Shown piece after piece: positions 45,796-55,648 of a stretch of DNA of 64,000 bases. A program made the translations under genes and the position numbers. Numbering within the stretch: the first letter of the stretch is position 1; every line of letters starts with the position of its first letter. The stretch spans positions 186,001 to 250,000 of the forward strand of contig NZ_PCOZ01000005.1 in the NCBI RefSeq assembly GCF_002979555.1, in the 5' to 3' direction. The notes beneath the pieces were generated by a model that was not told where the DNA came from, searched no databases, and saw nothing but the letters and a program-made list of their open reading frames with translations. The stretch is from Pseudomonas sp. MYb60 (GTDB lineage: Bacteria > Pseudomonadota > Gammaproteobacteria > Pseudomonadales > Pseudomonadaceae).

Positions 45796-46296
45796 ATGAC
45801 TCAAGTCAAACTGACCACCAACCACGGTGACATCGTCATCGAGCTGAACGCCGAGAAAGCGCCGATCACCGTCGCCAACTTCATCGAGTACGTGAAGGCC
45901 GGCCACTACGAAAACACCGTTTTCCACCGTGTCATCGGCAACTTCATGATCCAGGGCGGCGGTTTCGAGCCTGGCATGAAAGAAAAGAAAGACAAGCGCC
46001 CAAGCATCCAGAACGAAGCGGACAACGGCCTTTCCAACGACAAGTACACCGTCGCCATGGCCCGTACCATGGAGCCGCATTCGGCCTCCGCGCAGTTCTT
46101 CATCAACGTTGCCGACAACGCTTTCCTGAACCACAGCGGCAAGAACGTACAGGGTTGGGGCTACGCAGTATTCGGTAAAGTGACCGAAGGCCAGGACGTC
46201 GTCGACAAGATCAAAGGCGTGCAGACCACCGGTAAAGCCGGTCACCAGGACGTTCCGGCAGAAGACGTCATCGTCGAGAAAGCCGAGATCATCTAA
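45796..46296 (+). CDS. ppiB: Cytoplasmic peptidyl-prolyl isomerase B (cyclophilin)
   Basis: 166-aa cyclophilin without signal peptide, catalysing cis-trans isomerisation of prolyl bonds. Active-site residues are visible: [15 protein letters not shown] (catalytic Arg), then [10 protein letters not shown] and the usual Trp/Phe pocket. ATG 45796 ([14 protein letters not shown]) is preferred over GTG 45790. Only 2 bp separate it from lpxH, so the two are an operon. Confidence 0.96.
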   Translation: MTQVKLTTNHGDIVIELNAEKAPITVANFIEYVKAGHYENTVFHRVIGNFMIQGGGFEPGMKEKKDKRPSIQNEADNGLSNDKYTVAMARTMEPHSASAQFFINVADNAFLNHSGKNVQGWGYAVFGKVTEGQDVVDKIKGVQTTGKAGHQDVPAEDVIVEKAEII

Positions 46297-46298
46297 GC

Positions 46299-47048
46299 GT
46301 GATCTTGCTGATTTCAGACTTGCATCTGGAAGAGGAGCGCCCGGACATCACCCGGGCGTTTCTGGATCTGCTCCACGGCCGCGCCCGTGGCGCCCAGGCG
46401 TTGTACATTCTGGGGGACTTCTTTGAAGCCTGGATTGGCGATGATGGCATGACCCCCTTCCAACGTTCGATTGGCGAGGCTCTGCGTGAGCTGAGCGACA
46501 GCGGCACCCCGATTTTCATCATGCACGGCAACCGCGACTTCCTGATCGGCAAGGCGTTCTGCAAGGCCGCCGGTGCCACCTTGCTCAAGGACCCGAGTGT
46601 CGTGCAACTCCAGGGCGAGCCTGTGCTGCTGATGCACGGCGACAGCCTCTGCACCCGCGACGTCGGCTACATGAAGCTGCGGCGCATCCTGCGCAACCCG
46701 GTTGTGCTGTTTATCCTGCGCCACCTGCCCCTGCGCACCCGCCACAAACTGGCGCGCAAGCTGCGCAGCGAAAGCCGCGCGCAGACACGCATGAAGGCCA
46801 ACGATATCGTCGATGTGACGCCCGAAGAAGTGCCGCGGGTGATGCAGCAATTCGGCGTCCACACCCTGGTCCACGGCCACACCCACCGCCCCGCCATTCA
46901 CAAGCTGCAGATTGGCGACCAGGCAGCCCGACGCATTGTGCTGGGGGACTGGGACAAGCAGGGCTGGGCGTTGCAGGTGGATGAGCAAGGGTTTCAGTTG
47001 GCGGCGTTTGATTTCGTCAATCCGCAGTTGGCGTTGCCTGGGGCTTGA
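46299..47048 (+). CDS. lpxH: UDP-2,3-diacylglucosamine hydrolase
   Basis: 249-aa metallophosphoesterase of lipid A synthesis that cleaves UDP-2,3-diacylglucosamine to lipid X and UMP at the inner-membrane surface. Metal-binding motifs are in order: DLHL (8-11), [23 protein letters not shown] and HGHTHRP. The start is GTG 46299, directly after ppiB. It ends before a REP hairpin that may terminate it. Confidence 0.95.
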   Translation: MILLISDLHLEEERPDITRAFLDLLHGRARGAQALYILGDFFEAWIGDDGMTPFQRSIGEALRELSDSGTPIFIMHGNRDFLIGKAFCKAAGATLLKDPSVVQLQGEPVLLMHGDSLCTRDVGYMKLRRILRNPVVLFILRHLPLRTRHKLARKLRSESRAQTRMKANDIVDVTPEEVPRVMQQFGVHTLVHGHTHRPAIHKLQIGDQAARRIVLGDWDKQGWALQVDEQGFQLAAFDFVNPQLALPGA

Positions 47049-47084
47049 GCCACCAACACCCCTGATCCCTGTGAAAAGAGATCA

Positions 47085-47117
47085 AACTGTGGGAGGGGCA
47101 AGCCCCCTCCCACAGTT
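47085..47117. repeat. Compact REP hairpin between lpxH and emrB
   Basis: AACTGTGGGAGGGGC-AA-GCCCCCTCCCACAGTT, an almost perfect 15-bp inverted repeat located between two convergent genes. Confidence 0.85.
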
Positions 47118-47140
47118 GACTGCATGCCAGCCCTTGCGGA

Positions 47141-48670
47141 TCAGTGGCCGGAGGCCTCCGGACCCGCCTTCGCGCCAAATGGCGGCTTCGCCAGCCAGAC
47201 CAGCAGCATCAGCGCCATGAACATCCAGCCCAGCAACGTGAAGTAATCCACGGTGGACATCATGTACGCCTGGCTGTTGAGAATCTGCTCCAGCTGGCTG
47301 TAGGCCTTCTGCCCTGCCCCACCCAGCGCGTCCAGTGCATTGCGCGTGGCCGAATCGTAGGTGGTCATGTTTTCGCTCATGTACGCATGGTGCTGGTCGG
47401 CCCGGCGAATCCAGATCCACGTGGTCAACGAGGCTGCAAAGCTACCCCCGAGGGTCCGCAGGAAGGTCGCGAGTCCCGCGCCGTCGGCAATCTGGTGCGG
47501 CGGCAGGTCGGACATCAGGATGCTCAAGGTCGGCATGAAGAACAGCGCCACGCCGATGCCCATGAACAACTGCACCAGGGCGATGTGCTGGAAGTCCACT
47601 TCATTGGTGAAGCCTGCGCGCATGAAGCAACTCAGGCCAATCGCCAGGAACGCCAGGCCCGCCAGCAACCGCAGGTCGAACTTGTGTGCGTACTTGCCCA
47701 CAAACGGCGACATCAGCACCGGCAGGATGCCAATCGGCGCAACGGCCAGACCGGCCCAGGTTGCGGTGTAGCCCATCTGGGTTTGCAGCCATTGCGGCAA
47801 GATCAGGTTGATGCCAAAGAACCCCGCGTAGCCGAGGATCAACACGATGGTGCCGATGCGGAAGTTGCGGTACGCAAACAGCCGCAGGTTGACCACCGGG
47901 TGTTTGTCGGTGAGCTCCCAGATCACGAACACCGCCAGGGCAATCGCCGAAATCGCCGCACCAATGATGATGAAGTTGGACTCGAACCAGTCCAGGTCGT
48001 TGCCCTTGTCGAGAATGATCTGCAAGGCGCCCACGCCGACGATCAGGCTCAGCAGCCCGACGTAATCCATCGGCTGGTAGCTGGTGACCACCGGGCGTTT
48101 CTTCAGTTGGGAACGCACCACCATCACCGCAAAGATGCCGATGGGCACGTTGATGAAGAAGATCCACGGCCAGCTGTAGCTGTCGGTGATCCAGCCGCCG
48201 AGGATCGGCCCGGCAATCGGCGCGACCACCGTGACCATTGCCAGTAACGCCAGGGCCATGCCGCGCCTGGCGGGCGGGTAGACCGCGATCAGCAGGGTCT
48301 GGGTCATCGGGTACAACGGCCCCGCCACCAACCCTTGCAGCACGCGAAAGCCAATCAGCTCGGGCATGGAGGTGGAAATACCGCACAGGAACGACGCCAG
48401 CACAAACAGGATGGTCGCCCACAAAAACAGTTTCACCTCGCCAAACCGGCGGCTGAGCCAGCCGGTCAGCGGCAAGGCGATGGCGTTACTCACCGCAAAC
48501 GAGGTAATGACCCAGGTGCCCTGCTCCGAACTCACGCCCAGGTTGCCGGAAATAGTCGGCAACGCCACGTTGGCGATGGTGGTGTCGAGCACCTGCATGA
48601 ACGTCGCCAGCGACAGGCCTATAGTGGCCATCAACAGGCTGGGTGGCGTGAAGGAGGCGTTATTGCTCAT
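47141..48670 (-). CDS. emrB: EmrB/QacA-type MFS drug exporter (DHA2)
   Basis: 509-aa inner-membrane major-facilitator protein with 14 predicted helices. It has the DHA2 motifs LDTTIANVALPTISGNLG (helix 1) and WLSRRFGEVKLFLW (motif A), and the antiporter motif GPILGGWITD. It forms a tripartite pump with the EmrA-like adaptor and NodT-like channel encoded upstream. Its ATG overlaps the adaptor stop (TGATG). Exports hydrophobic drugs or uncouplers, substrate inferred. Confidence 0.92.
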   Translation of the reverse strand: MSNNASFTPPSLLMATIGLSLATFMQVLDTTIANVALPTISGNLGVSSEQGTWVITSFAVSNAIALPLTGWLSRRFGEVKLFLWATILFVLASFLCGISTSMPELIGFRVLQGLVAGPLYPMTQTLLIAVYPPARRGMALALLAMVTVVAPIAGPILGGWITDSYSWPWIFFINVPIGIFAVMVVRSQLKKRPVVTSYQPMDYVGLLSLIVGVGALQIILDKGNDLDWFESNFIIIGAAISAIALAVFVIWELTDKHPVVNLRLFAYRNFRIGTIVLILGYAGFFGINLILPQWLQTQMGYTATWAGLAVAPIGILPVLMSPFVGKYAHKFDLRLLAGLAFLAIGLSCFMRAGFTNEVDFQHIALVQLFMGIGVALFFMPTLSILMSDLPPHQIADGAGLATFLRTLGGSFAASLTTWIWIRRADQHHAYMSENMTTYDSATRNALDALGGAGQKAYSQLEQILNSQAYMMSTVDYFTLLGWMFMALMLLVWLAKPPFGAKAGPEASGH

Positions 48671-49863
48671 CAGCGTTGCACAGCTTTTGGCGCGGCGACG
48701 CTGTTGTCATGGATCAACTGGGTGATCATGGCGTCGGCTTCGGCCAGTTGGCGTTCATACACGTTGGTGGTGAACGAGGCCTTTTGCGGGGCCTGTTGCG
48801 CCAGCACCGGGCCGCTCTGGTCGTGCAGGTCCACACTCACCAGCGTCGACAGGCCGACCCGCAGCGGGTGCTTGGCCAACTCGTCGGCATTGATATGGAT
48901 ACGCACCGGCACGCGTTGCACGATCTTGATCCAGTTACCGGTGGCGTTCTGCGCTGGCAGCAGCGCGAACGCACTGCCGGTGCCCGCGCCGAGGCTGTCG
49001 ATGGTGCCGCTGAACTTCACGTCGCTGCCATAGATGTCCGATTCGATGTCCACGGGCTGACCGATGCGCATGTCGCGCAGCTGAGTTTCCTTGAAGTTGG
49101 CGTCGATCCACAGTTGGTTCAGCGGGATCACTGCCATCAGCGCGGTGCCGGGCTGGACGCGCTGGCCCAACTGCACGGTGCGCTTGGCCACGTAGCCGGT
49201 GACCGGCGCGATCAAGGTGCTGCGCGCGTTGGTCAGGTAGGCCTGACGCAATTGCGCGGCGGCCGCTTGTACATCCGGGTGGGACGAAATCACCGTGTCA
49301 TCCACCAACGCGTTGCTGGTCTTGAGCTGTTGCTCGAGGTTGGTCAGCGCGTTCTTGGCAGCCGTCAGGCTGTCACGGGCGTGGGACAGTTCTTCCTGGG
49401 AAATCGCACCGCCCTGGGCCAGCGTCTTGCGGCGATTGAAGTTGTCCTGGGCCGTCTGCACATCGGCTTTCTGCGCGTTGACCTGAGCCTTCATGCCATC
49501 CACGTTGCTGTACAAGCCGCGTACCTGGCGCACGGTGCGGGCCAGGTTGGCCTGGGCACTTTGCAGGCCGACGGCCGCGTCGTTCGGGTCGAAGTTGACC
49601 AGCACCTGGCCTTCGTGGACCAAGTCGCCATCGTCGGCGCCGATGCTCACCACGGTGCCGGTGACCAGCGGGGTGATTTCCACCACGTTGCCGTTTACAT
49701 AGGCGTCATCGGTGCTTTCGCTGAAGCGCCCGTAGAGTTCGTGCCAGGCCCACACGCCGACGACGCCGAGGATGACGATCAGCGCCAGCCCCGTGAGCAT
49801 GATCTTGCGTTTGCGTGGGTTGTTGTCTTGCGGTGTTGCGGTGTTGCTGTCGGCAGTGGCCAT
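48670..49863 (-). CDS. emrA: EmrA-type membrane fusion protein
   Basis: 397-aa adaptor with an N-terminal transmembrane anchor (about 19-41), lipoyl halves around VSIGADDGDLVHEGQVLVNF and STLIAPVTGYVAKRTVQLG, and a long coiled-coil hairpin between them. C-terminal beta-barrel is complete. It sits 15 bp after the channel gene and overlaps emrB by one base. Confidence 0.92.
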   Translation of the reverse strand: MATADSNTATPQDNNPRKRKIMLTGLALIVILGVVGVWAWHELYGRFSESTDDAYVNGNVVEITPLVTGTVVSIGADDGDLVHEGQVLVNFDPNDAAVGLQSAQANLARTVRQVRGLYSNVDGMKAQVNAQKADVQTAQDNFNRRKTLAQGGAISQEELSHARDSLTAAKNALTNLEQQLKTSNALVDDTVISSHPDVQAAAAQLRQAYLTNARSTLIAPVTGYVAKRTVQLGQRVQPGTALMAVIPLNQLWIDANFKETQLRDMRIGQPVDIESDIYGSDVKFSGTIDSLGAGTGSAFALLPAQNATGNWIKIVQRVPVRIHINADELAKHPLRVGLSTLVSVDLHDQSGPVLAQQAPQKASFTTNVYERQLAEADAMITQLIHDNSVAAPKAVQR

Positions 49864-49878
49864 GACAAATACCTCAAA

Positions 49879-51330
49879 TTATTCCGTGCGTGTGGCGGGG
49901 GTGGTTGCGGCCACGTTATTGGCGTTGAAACCGCCACCCAGGGCCTGCATCAATTGAATCGACAGATCGATCTGCGCAGCATTCAGCGTCGCCAGCTGAC
50001 GCTGGGCCTGCAGCAATTGCTGCTCGATGCTGAGCACATCCAGGTAGTTACCGATGCCCGAGCTGTAGCGTTGCAGTCCGGTGTCGTAGGACTGCTGGGC
50101 GATGTCGGCGGCGTGCTGCTGGGCCTGGATCTGCCGGCCGGTGTCGCGCAGTTGCGTGATCGTGCTGCCGATATCGCCAAGGGCCTGCACCAGGGTCTTG
50201 TTGTACTGGGCCACGGCCAGGTCGTAGTCGGCGTCGCGGGCATCGAGGTCGGCACGCAGGCGGCCACCGTCGAAGATCGGCAGCGAGATCGTCGGCGCGA
50301 TGCTGAAGAACCGGCTGGGCGAACCGAACATCGCATCACCCAGCAACGACTCGGCCCCGGCACTCGCGCTCAGGTTGAGGTTGGGGTAGAAGCGGGTCTT
50401 GCTCGCGTCGATATTCTTGCCGGCCGCCTCGACCCGCCAGCGCGCGGCGATCAGGTCTGGGCGACGGCCCAGCAATTCGGCGGGCAATACCGCGGGGACG
50501 GCGACGGCGCTGGGCTTGAGCACAGCAGGACGGGCCAACTCACCGCCACGGTCCGGGCCTTTGCCGAGCAACACCGCCAACGCGATCCTGGCGCTCGACA
50601 GTTGTTTTTCCGCGTCGATCAACTGGGACTGGGCGCTGGCTTCGAGGCTTTCGGTCTGCTGGTACTGGTAGTGGCTGTCGATACCGGAATTGAGCCGCCG
50701 CTGGCCGAGGTCGAGCATCTGGCGGGTACGCTTGAGGTCGTCGTTGGCCAGGTCCCGCACGATATGCGCCTGGCCCAAATCGCTGTAAGCCTTGGCCACG
50801 TTGGCGGCCAGGGTCAGGCGCGCGGCTTGCTGGTCGACCTCGGCGGCACGCGCCTGGCCCAATGCGGCTTCCCAGGCGGCGCGCTGGCCGCCCCAGAGGT
50901 CGAAGGTGTAATTGAAGCTGGCGCTGATATTTCGCACAGTGGCGTAGGCATCGCCCTGCCCCAGCGGATCCTGGTCCTTGGCCAAGCGCGAACGGCTTAC
51001 ACCGGCGCTGGCATCCAGGGTCGGCATGCGCGCCGCGTCGGCGGCGTAGGCCGCGGCTTCGGCCTGATGGGCACGGGCGGCGGCAACTTGCATGTCCGGG
51101 CTGTGTTGCAGGGCTTCCTGGATCAGACCGTCGAGCTGCGGGTCACCGAGGCTTTTCCACCAGTCGGCGCTGGGCCAGGCAGCGGCGGACAGGGTTACGT
51201 CGCTCAAGGATTTGCCGGCTTGCAGGGTGTTCGCGTCAAGGCGCTTGCCCTGGGTATCGAGGCCGCTGTAGTTGGCGCAGCCGGCCATGCTCATGGCGGC
51301 CAGCACCAGGCAAAGGGCACGTGGGTTCAT
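49879..51330 (-). CDS. NodT-family outer-membrane efflux lipoprotein
   Basis: 483-aa channel of the RND/EmrAB-associated NodT group. The signal peptide ends in a lipobox MAGC with Cys18, so it is probably lipid-anchored. Two OEP repeats with long helices follow, including SPDMQVAAARAHQAEAAAYA. Its ATG overlaps the marR stop by 4 nt (ATGA). Confidence 0.92.
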   Translation of the reverse strand: MNPRALCLVLAAMSMAGCANYSGLDTQGKRLDANTLQAGKSLSDVTLSAAAWPSADWWKSLGDPQLDGLIQEALQHSPDMQVAAARAHQAEAAAYAADAARMPTLDASAGVSRSRLAKDQDPLGQGDAYATVRNISASFNYTFDLWGGQRAAWEAALGQARAAEVDQQAARLTLAANVAKAYSDLGQAHIVRDLANDDLKRTRQMLDLGQRRLNSGIDSHYQYQQTESLEASAQSQLIDAEKQLSSARIALAVLLGKGPDRGGELARPAVLKPSAVAVPAVLPAELLGRRPDLIAARWRVEAAGKNIDASKTRFYPNLNLSASAGAESLLGDAMFGSPSRFFSIAPTISLPIFDGGRLRADLDARDADYDLAVAQYNKTLVQALGDIGSTITQLRDTGRQIQAQQHAADIAQQSYDTGLQRYSSGIGNYLDVLSIEQQLLQAQRQLATLNAAQIDLSIQLMQALGGGFNANNVAATTPATRTE

Positions 51331-51800
51331 TCTTTACCTACCCGCTGCAGGGTGATGGGGTCACCGGCAGCTATCAGAATTTTCTTGAGAATCTTTTCCA
51401 GCGTTTCCAATTCACCGGGCTCCAGGGCGCCAGCGAGCTGGTTCAACGCTTGCGCGCCGATGTGCGGGAGCATGTCGGCCAGGCGTTGGCCGCCGGCAGT
51501 GAGCACCAACTGCACCTGGCGGCGGTCGAGTTCGGAGCGCTTGCGATCGAGCAGACCCTTTTGCTCGAGGCGGTCGAGCATGCGGGTCATCGAGCCGCTG
51601 TCCAGCGACAGGTTGCGGCACAGCTCCGCCGGGGTGTCGACACCGAACTGCGCCATGATGATCAGCACCTTGAACTGCGCGGCAGTGATGCCGTGGGGCT
51701 CCATGTGGGTGTCGATGATCTTGTCTTTAAGGAGCGCGGCACGACCCAGCAACAGGCCGAGGTGGCAGTTGTGGAAGTTGTCCGGGGTGAAGTGAGGCAT
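51327..51800 (-). CDS. MarR-family repressor of the efflux operon
   Basis: 157-aa winged-helix regulator: recognition region LCRNLSLDSGSMTRMLDRLE then the wing KRSELDRRQVQLVLT. It is the first gene of the marR-nodT-emrA-emrB operon, and two palindromes lie in its promoter, so it is likely an autorepressor released by the pump's substrates (EmrR/MprA-like behaviour). Confidence 0.9.
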   Translation of the reverse strand: MPHFTPDNFHNCHLGLLLGRAALLKDKIIDTHMEPHGITAAQFKVLIIMAQFGVDTPAELCRNLSLDSGSMTRMLDRLEQKGLLDRKRSELDRRQVQLVLTAGGQRLADMLPHIGAQALNQLAGALEPGELETLEKILKKILIAAGDPITLQRVGKE

Positions 51801-51816
51801 CGAAAGTCACCTTATT

Positions 51817-51863
51817 ACTGCCTAGGCAGTGAATGTGTGACGAGATATTACTGCTTAGGCAGC
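51817..51863 (-). promoter_or_regulatory. Two MarR-type operator palindromes
   Basis: ACTGCCTAGGCAGT at 51817-51830 is a perfect 14-bp palindrome, and ACTGCTTAGGCAGC at 51850-51863 is a near copy. Both are embedded in the same wider context (ATT before, GAATGT after). The centres are 33 bp apart, about three helical turns, so two dimers would bind one face of the DNA. The first site is 16 bp from the marR start codon. Confidence 0.75.
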
Positions 51864-51925
51864 GAATGTCAAATGGAATAGTTAGGTTGCTTTGTATTTT
51901 CTTGAAATATGGAAGTGGAACACAA

Positions 51926-51965
51926 ACAAATGTGGTTGGGGGCAAGCCCCCTCCCACACTTTTGT
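51926..51965. repeat. Compact REP hairpin between marR promoter and tamB end
   Basis: ACAAATGTGGTTGGGGGC-AA-GCCCCCTCCCACACTTTTGT, an imperfect 18-bp inverted repeat 12 bp beyond the tamB stop. Confidence 0.8.
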
Positions 51966-51976
51966 CCCGGTGAGGC

Positions 51977-54900
51977 CTAGAAATCGCGCTTGTAGAAGAT
52001 GTCCAGGGAGCTCGCCACGCCACTCGCCACTTCCAGATACACCTTCTTGCTCAACAAATACCGCAACGCAATCGTGCTGGCCGGCTCAAACACCCCCACG
52101 CCATAACGCAGGCTGAGCTTTTCGGTGATCTTGCCGCTGGCGACCACCGCCGTATCGTTGCCGCTGCCCTGGGTGTCGAGTTCGAAGTCCTGGATACCCA
52201 GGTTCTTGGCCAGGTCCGAGGTGACCCCGGCGCTGCCCATCAAGCCCAGCCCCAGCGCAGCTTGGGCGAGCATGTTGTTGTCTTCGCCCGTGGTGCTCAA
52301 CGGACGGCCGAGCACCAGGTAGGACAGCGCTTGCTCCTGGCTCATGGCCGGCTCGGAGAAGATCTGCGTGGTCGGCTGTTCGGCGCTGCCGCTGAGGCGG
52401 ATACCCGCAGTGACGTCGTCGGTCTTGCGGATCGCTTCGATGTCCAGGTACGGCTGGTCCAGAGGACCGGCGAACAGCAGCCGGGCACGGCGCACGTCGA
52501 GCTTCTGGCCGTAGGCGCGGTAGCGGCCGTCGTTAAGCCACAGTTCGCCCCGGGTGTCGAGGTTGTCGCCGATATGCACATGCCCCTGCACCTTGGCAGT
52601 CAGGCCGAAACCCGAGAAGTTGAGCTGGTCTTCGCCCACCGCCACATCGATATCCATCGCCATGGCCATCGGTGGCTTGCCCTCCTCGGTCTGGCTGCCG
52701 ATGATCACCGTGTCGTCCGACACCTTGACGGTCGACGGCGGCAATTCGCGCACGGTGATATCGCCCCGCGGGATCTGCACCTTGCCGGCAATCGCGAGCT
52801 TGTCGTCCTTCATGCTGACTTTCAGGTCCGGCGCCACTTCCAACACGGCGTACGGCTCCACGGTGACCGGCAGCTGCGAGCCTTGCAGGCTCAGGTCCAC
52901 CACCAGCGCCCGCCCCCAATCGACCTGGCCCTTGAGGCTGCCCTGCCCGGCCTTGCCGCTGCGCCAGGCGCCGTTGAGCTGCACGCTTTCACCGGCAATC
53001 AATGCCTGCACATTCAAGCCTTCCAGGCTGATGGGCAACTCCGGCCCGGAGACTTCGCCGCCCACCAGGTTCACGTTGCCGTTGACCAGGGGGGCCAGCA
53101 GGCCACCGGAAATACGGCCGCTGCCGTTGAGTTTGCCGCTGAGGGTTTCCACCATCGGCAGGAACGGCCGCGCCACGGCCAGATCAAGGCCGGCGAGGCT
53201 GAAGTTGCCGGTGATCGGTTTGTTGTTCGGCAACGGGTTGAGTTGGGCCTGCACCATCAGTTCACCGAGCTTGCCGCCTCGGAAATTCAGCTGGGTGTCG
53301 ATGCGTTTGGGATTGAGGGTGGTTTCCAGCTTCAAGGTGTCGTAGGGGAAATCCAGCCACTGGTCCTTGTCTTTGACGCGCAAGGTGCCGCCGCTGGCAT
53401 CCACCGAGACCACGCCTTTGGGGCCGCTCTCCGGCAGGTCCAACTGCAGGTCGGCGTTGAGCTTGCCCTGCCAGGCGAAGTCCTTGGGCAGGAACGCCGC
53501 CAGGCTGTCGATGGGGAATTGCTTGAGGTGATAACGCAGCTTGGGCTCGGGCATCAGCCGCTGGTCTTCCCCGCACAAGCTGGCTGGGCCGGACACCCAA
53601 CAATGCGCGGCAAAGGTCAGCTTGCCATCGGCGAGGCGTTCGATTCTGGCCGGCGCTTGCAGCTTCCAATCCTGGCCGCCAGCTTGCACATCGCCGCTGG
53701 CGAGGCGCCCGCGCCAGTTGCCCTGGTCGAGGTTGCCGTCCAACGCCAAGGCCAGCTTGACCAGTGGACCCGCCAGATCGAGTTGGACTTTCTGGTTCTT
53801 GATATCGCCTTGGGCACTGGCGGTGAGCGTACCGACCTGGGTGTCCCCGGACTGAATGCCACTGCCCTTGAGGTCGATCTTCGCGCGCTGGGCGCTGTCG
53901 AGGCTGGCGTCGAGGATCAGGTTTTGCAGGCGGTTGTCGGCAAACGCCAGTTGCTGGCCCTTGAGGCCGAGCTTGCCCTGGGGCGCCTTGAGCGTGCCGG
54001 CTACGTCGAGACGACCGTTGACTTGCCCGCGCAACTGCGGCCACAGCTGGGCCAGGCGCGCGAGTTTGATATCGATCTGGCCAGCCAGGCGCTGTTGCAG
54101 GCTGCCGCTACCGTTGATGCGGTTGTCGCCCAGGCGTATGTCGAGGTTGGCCAGCGTCCATTGCTCCCCTGCACCCTCAGCCTTGGCCGCGAGCACGGCG
54201 GGTTGCCCACGCAGGCGGCCCTTGAGGTCCAAATCGGCATTGAGCTTGAGTTGCTCATTCTTGAACTCGCCCTTGCTGCGCAGCGGTCCGGCCAGGGTAC
54301 CGGGCAGTTCCGCGACCCAGTACGCCGGGTTCAGTGCCGACAGGTCCAAAGCGGTATCCCAGGCGATGCCATCGGCAAACTGGACGTTCAGGTGACCTTC
54401 AGCCTTGCCTTGGCCCGCCGTGAGTTTCAGTTCGGGCAGGAATATCTGCTTGAGGTCGCCGCTGAACGGCGTGACTACATTGAACTTGCCTGCCGGGCCG
54501 TCGAGATCGGCCTTGAGGTTGCCCAGGTAATGGCCGTCCTTGTAGGCGATTTCGCCATTGAAGGTGCGCAATGCGACCTGCGGCTCGTCGATCACCGGAT
54601 ACAAGCGGTGCCAGGGGAAATCCAGCCAGTCGATCTTGGCAGTGGCACTGAAGCCTTGCTGCCAGTCCAGTTGGGCGGTCAGCTTGAGGCTTTGCTGGTC
54701 ACCGGCATTCAGGTCAAGGCCGGCAATCTGTGCCCCCTTGGCATCGACCCGACCTTGCAGCAGCAGGTCCACCGGGCCTTTTTCTGCGGGCAGTACGGCT
54801 TTGCCTTGCAGTTGGTAGCCGCTTTTCAGGTCGCCTTTGGCCGTCAGGTCCAATTGATTGAGTTGCAAGGTGTCGGGCAACTCGGCACTGGGCTTGAAGC

Positions 54901-55648
54901 CGTCGGCGGTGATACGCACCTGGGCCGGCAGATTGTCCGCCAGGGGTTGCAGCTCACCGGTGAGTTTGGCGGGCAGGTAACCAGTGCTGTCAGCATCGAG
55001 CTTGAGGGTCTTGAGCAGGTCGCCATCGATGTTCAGCGCGACCTTCCACGGCGCGCCGCCCGGCGCGTAGGGCAGGCTCAGGTTGCCGGAAGCGGCCAGC
55101 GGCCAGTCGCCGCTGGGTTGCAGCAGGCCGGCGAGGTCCAATACGAGGTCGTCGCGCTGCAGGTGCACCGAGTCAATCCGCAGGCCCGCAGCGGTCCAGT
55201 GCGCCGCCAGTTGCAGGCCCTTGAGTTCCTCGCTGCCGTTGAACAGCAGGCTACCGACGCGAATGTCGCCCAACTGGATAGCAACGGGTAGCTTCAAGTC
55301 AGGCAGCTGGATCGGGCCGCTGCTTTCCTCGGTACTGGGCGGCAATTGCAGGCTGACCTGCTCCACGTCCAGGTGGTCGATGCACAGGGTCATGCGCAAC
55401 AGGCACGCCGGCGACCATTCGAAGGTCGGCGCCGTGAGTTCCACACGGCTGCTGTCCTGCTGCCACAGCAGGTGATCGGCACGCCAGCGGCCGCCCAAAT
55501 GGCCCTGGAAATTCTCTACCGTCAAGCCCGGAACGCGGCCCAACGCCCAACGACTGCCCGCCTGGGTACCGAGTACGCTCCACACTGCCAGCAACAGCAC
55601 CGCAAGGACGGCCAACACGGCCAGCCCGGCTATTTTCACACCACGCAT
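51977..55648 (-). CDS. tamB: Translocation and assembly module inner-membrane protein TamB
   Basis: 1223-aa AsmA-like protein with one N-terminal membrane anchor (about residues 5-25), a very long beta-rich periplasmic groove, and the C-terminal DUF490 domain (ending in SGVASSLDIFYKRDF). It works with TamA in outer-membrane protein assembly and lipid transport to the outer membrane. I chose ATG 55648 (MRGVKIAG), which overlaps the tamA stop by one base; a GTG one codon earlier is possible. Confidence 0.95.
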   Translation of the reverse strand: MRGVKIAGLAVLAVLAVLLLAVWSVLGTQAGSRWALGRVPGLTVENFQGHLGGRWRADHLLWQQDSSRVELTAPTFEWSPACLLRMTLCIDHLDVEQVSLQLPPSTEESSGPIQLPDLKLPVAIQLGDIRVGSLLFNGSEELKGLQLAAHWTAAGLRIDSVHLQRDDLVLDLAGLLQPSGDWPLAASGNLSLPYAPGGAPWKVALNIDGDLLKTLKLDADSTGYLPAKLTGELQPLADNLPAQVRITADGFKPSAELPDTLQLNQLDLTAKGDLKSGYQLQGKAVLPAEKGPVDLLLQGRVDAKGAQIAGLDLNAGDQQSLKLTAQLDWQQGFSATAKIDWLDFPWHRLYPVIDEPQVALRTFNGEIAYKDGHYLGNLKADLDGPAGKFNVVTPFSGDLKQIFLPELKLTAGQGKAEGHLNVQFADGIAWDTALDLSALNPAYWVAELPGTLAGPLRSKGEFKNEQLKLNADLDLKGRLRGQPAVLAAKAEGAGEQWTLANLDIRLGDNRINGSGSLQQRLAGQIDIKLARLAQLWPQLRGQVNGRLDVAGTLKAPQGKLGLKGQQLAFADNRLQNLILDASLDSAQRAKIDLKGSGIQSGDTQVGTLTASAQGDIKNQKVQLDLAGPLVKLALALDGNLDQGNWRGRLASGDVQAGGQDWKLQAPARIERLADGKLTFAAHCWVSGPASLCGEDQRLMPEPKLRYHLKQFPIDSLAAFLPKDFAWQGKLNADLQLDLPESGPKGVVSVDASGGTLRVKDKDQWLDFPYDTLKLETTLNPKRIDTQLNFRGGKLGELMVQAQLNPLPNNKPITGNFSLAGLDLAVARPFLPMVETLSGKLNGSGRISGGLLAPLVNGNVNLVGGEVSGPELPISLEGLNVQALIAGESVQLNGAWRSGKAGQGSLKGQVDWGRALVVDLSLQGSQLPVTVEPYAVLEVAPDLKVSMKDDKLAIAGKVQIPRGDITVRELPPSTVKVSDDTVIIGSQTEEGKPPMAMAMDIDVAVGEDQLNFSGFGLTAKVQGHVHIGDNLDTRGELWLNDGRYRAYGQKLDVRRARLLFAGPLDQPYLDIEAIRKTDDVTAGIRLSGSAEQPTTQIFSEPAMSQEQALSYLVLGRPLSTTGEDNNMLAQAALGLGLMGSAGVTSDLAKNLGIQDFELDTQGSGNDTAVVASGKITEKLSLRYGVGVFEPASTIALRYLLSKKVYLEVASGVASSLDIFYKRDF

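Noticed and set aside
48676..51795. 1039-codon plus-strand frame across the emr operon
   Set aside because: Lies opposite three well-supported genes and their overlaps; composition is typical of a shadow frame.
52262..55291. 1009-codon plus-strand frame opposite tamB
   Set aside because: Mirror of tamB; no signal, domain or ribosome binding site of its own.
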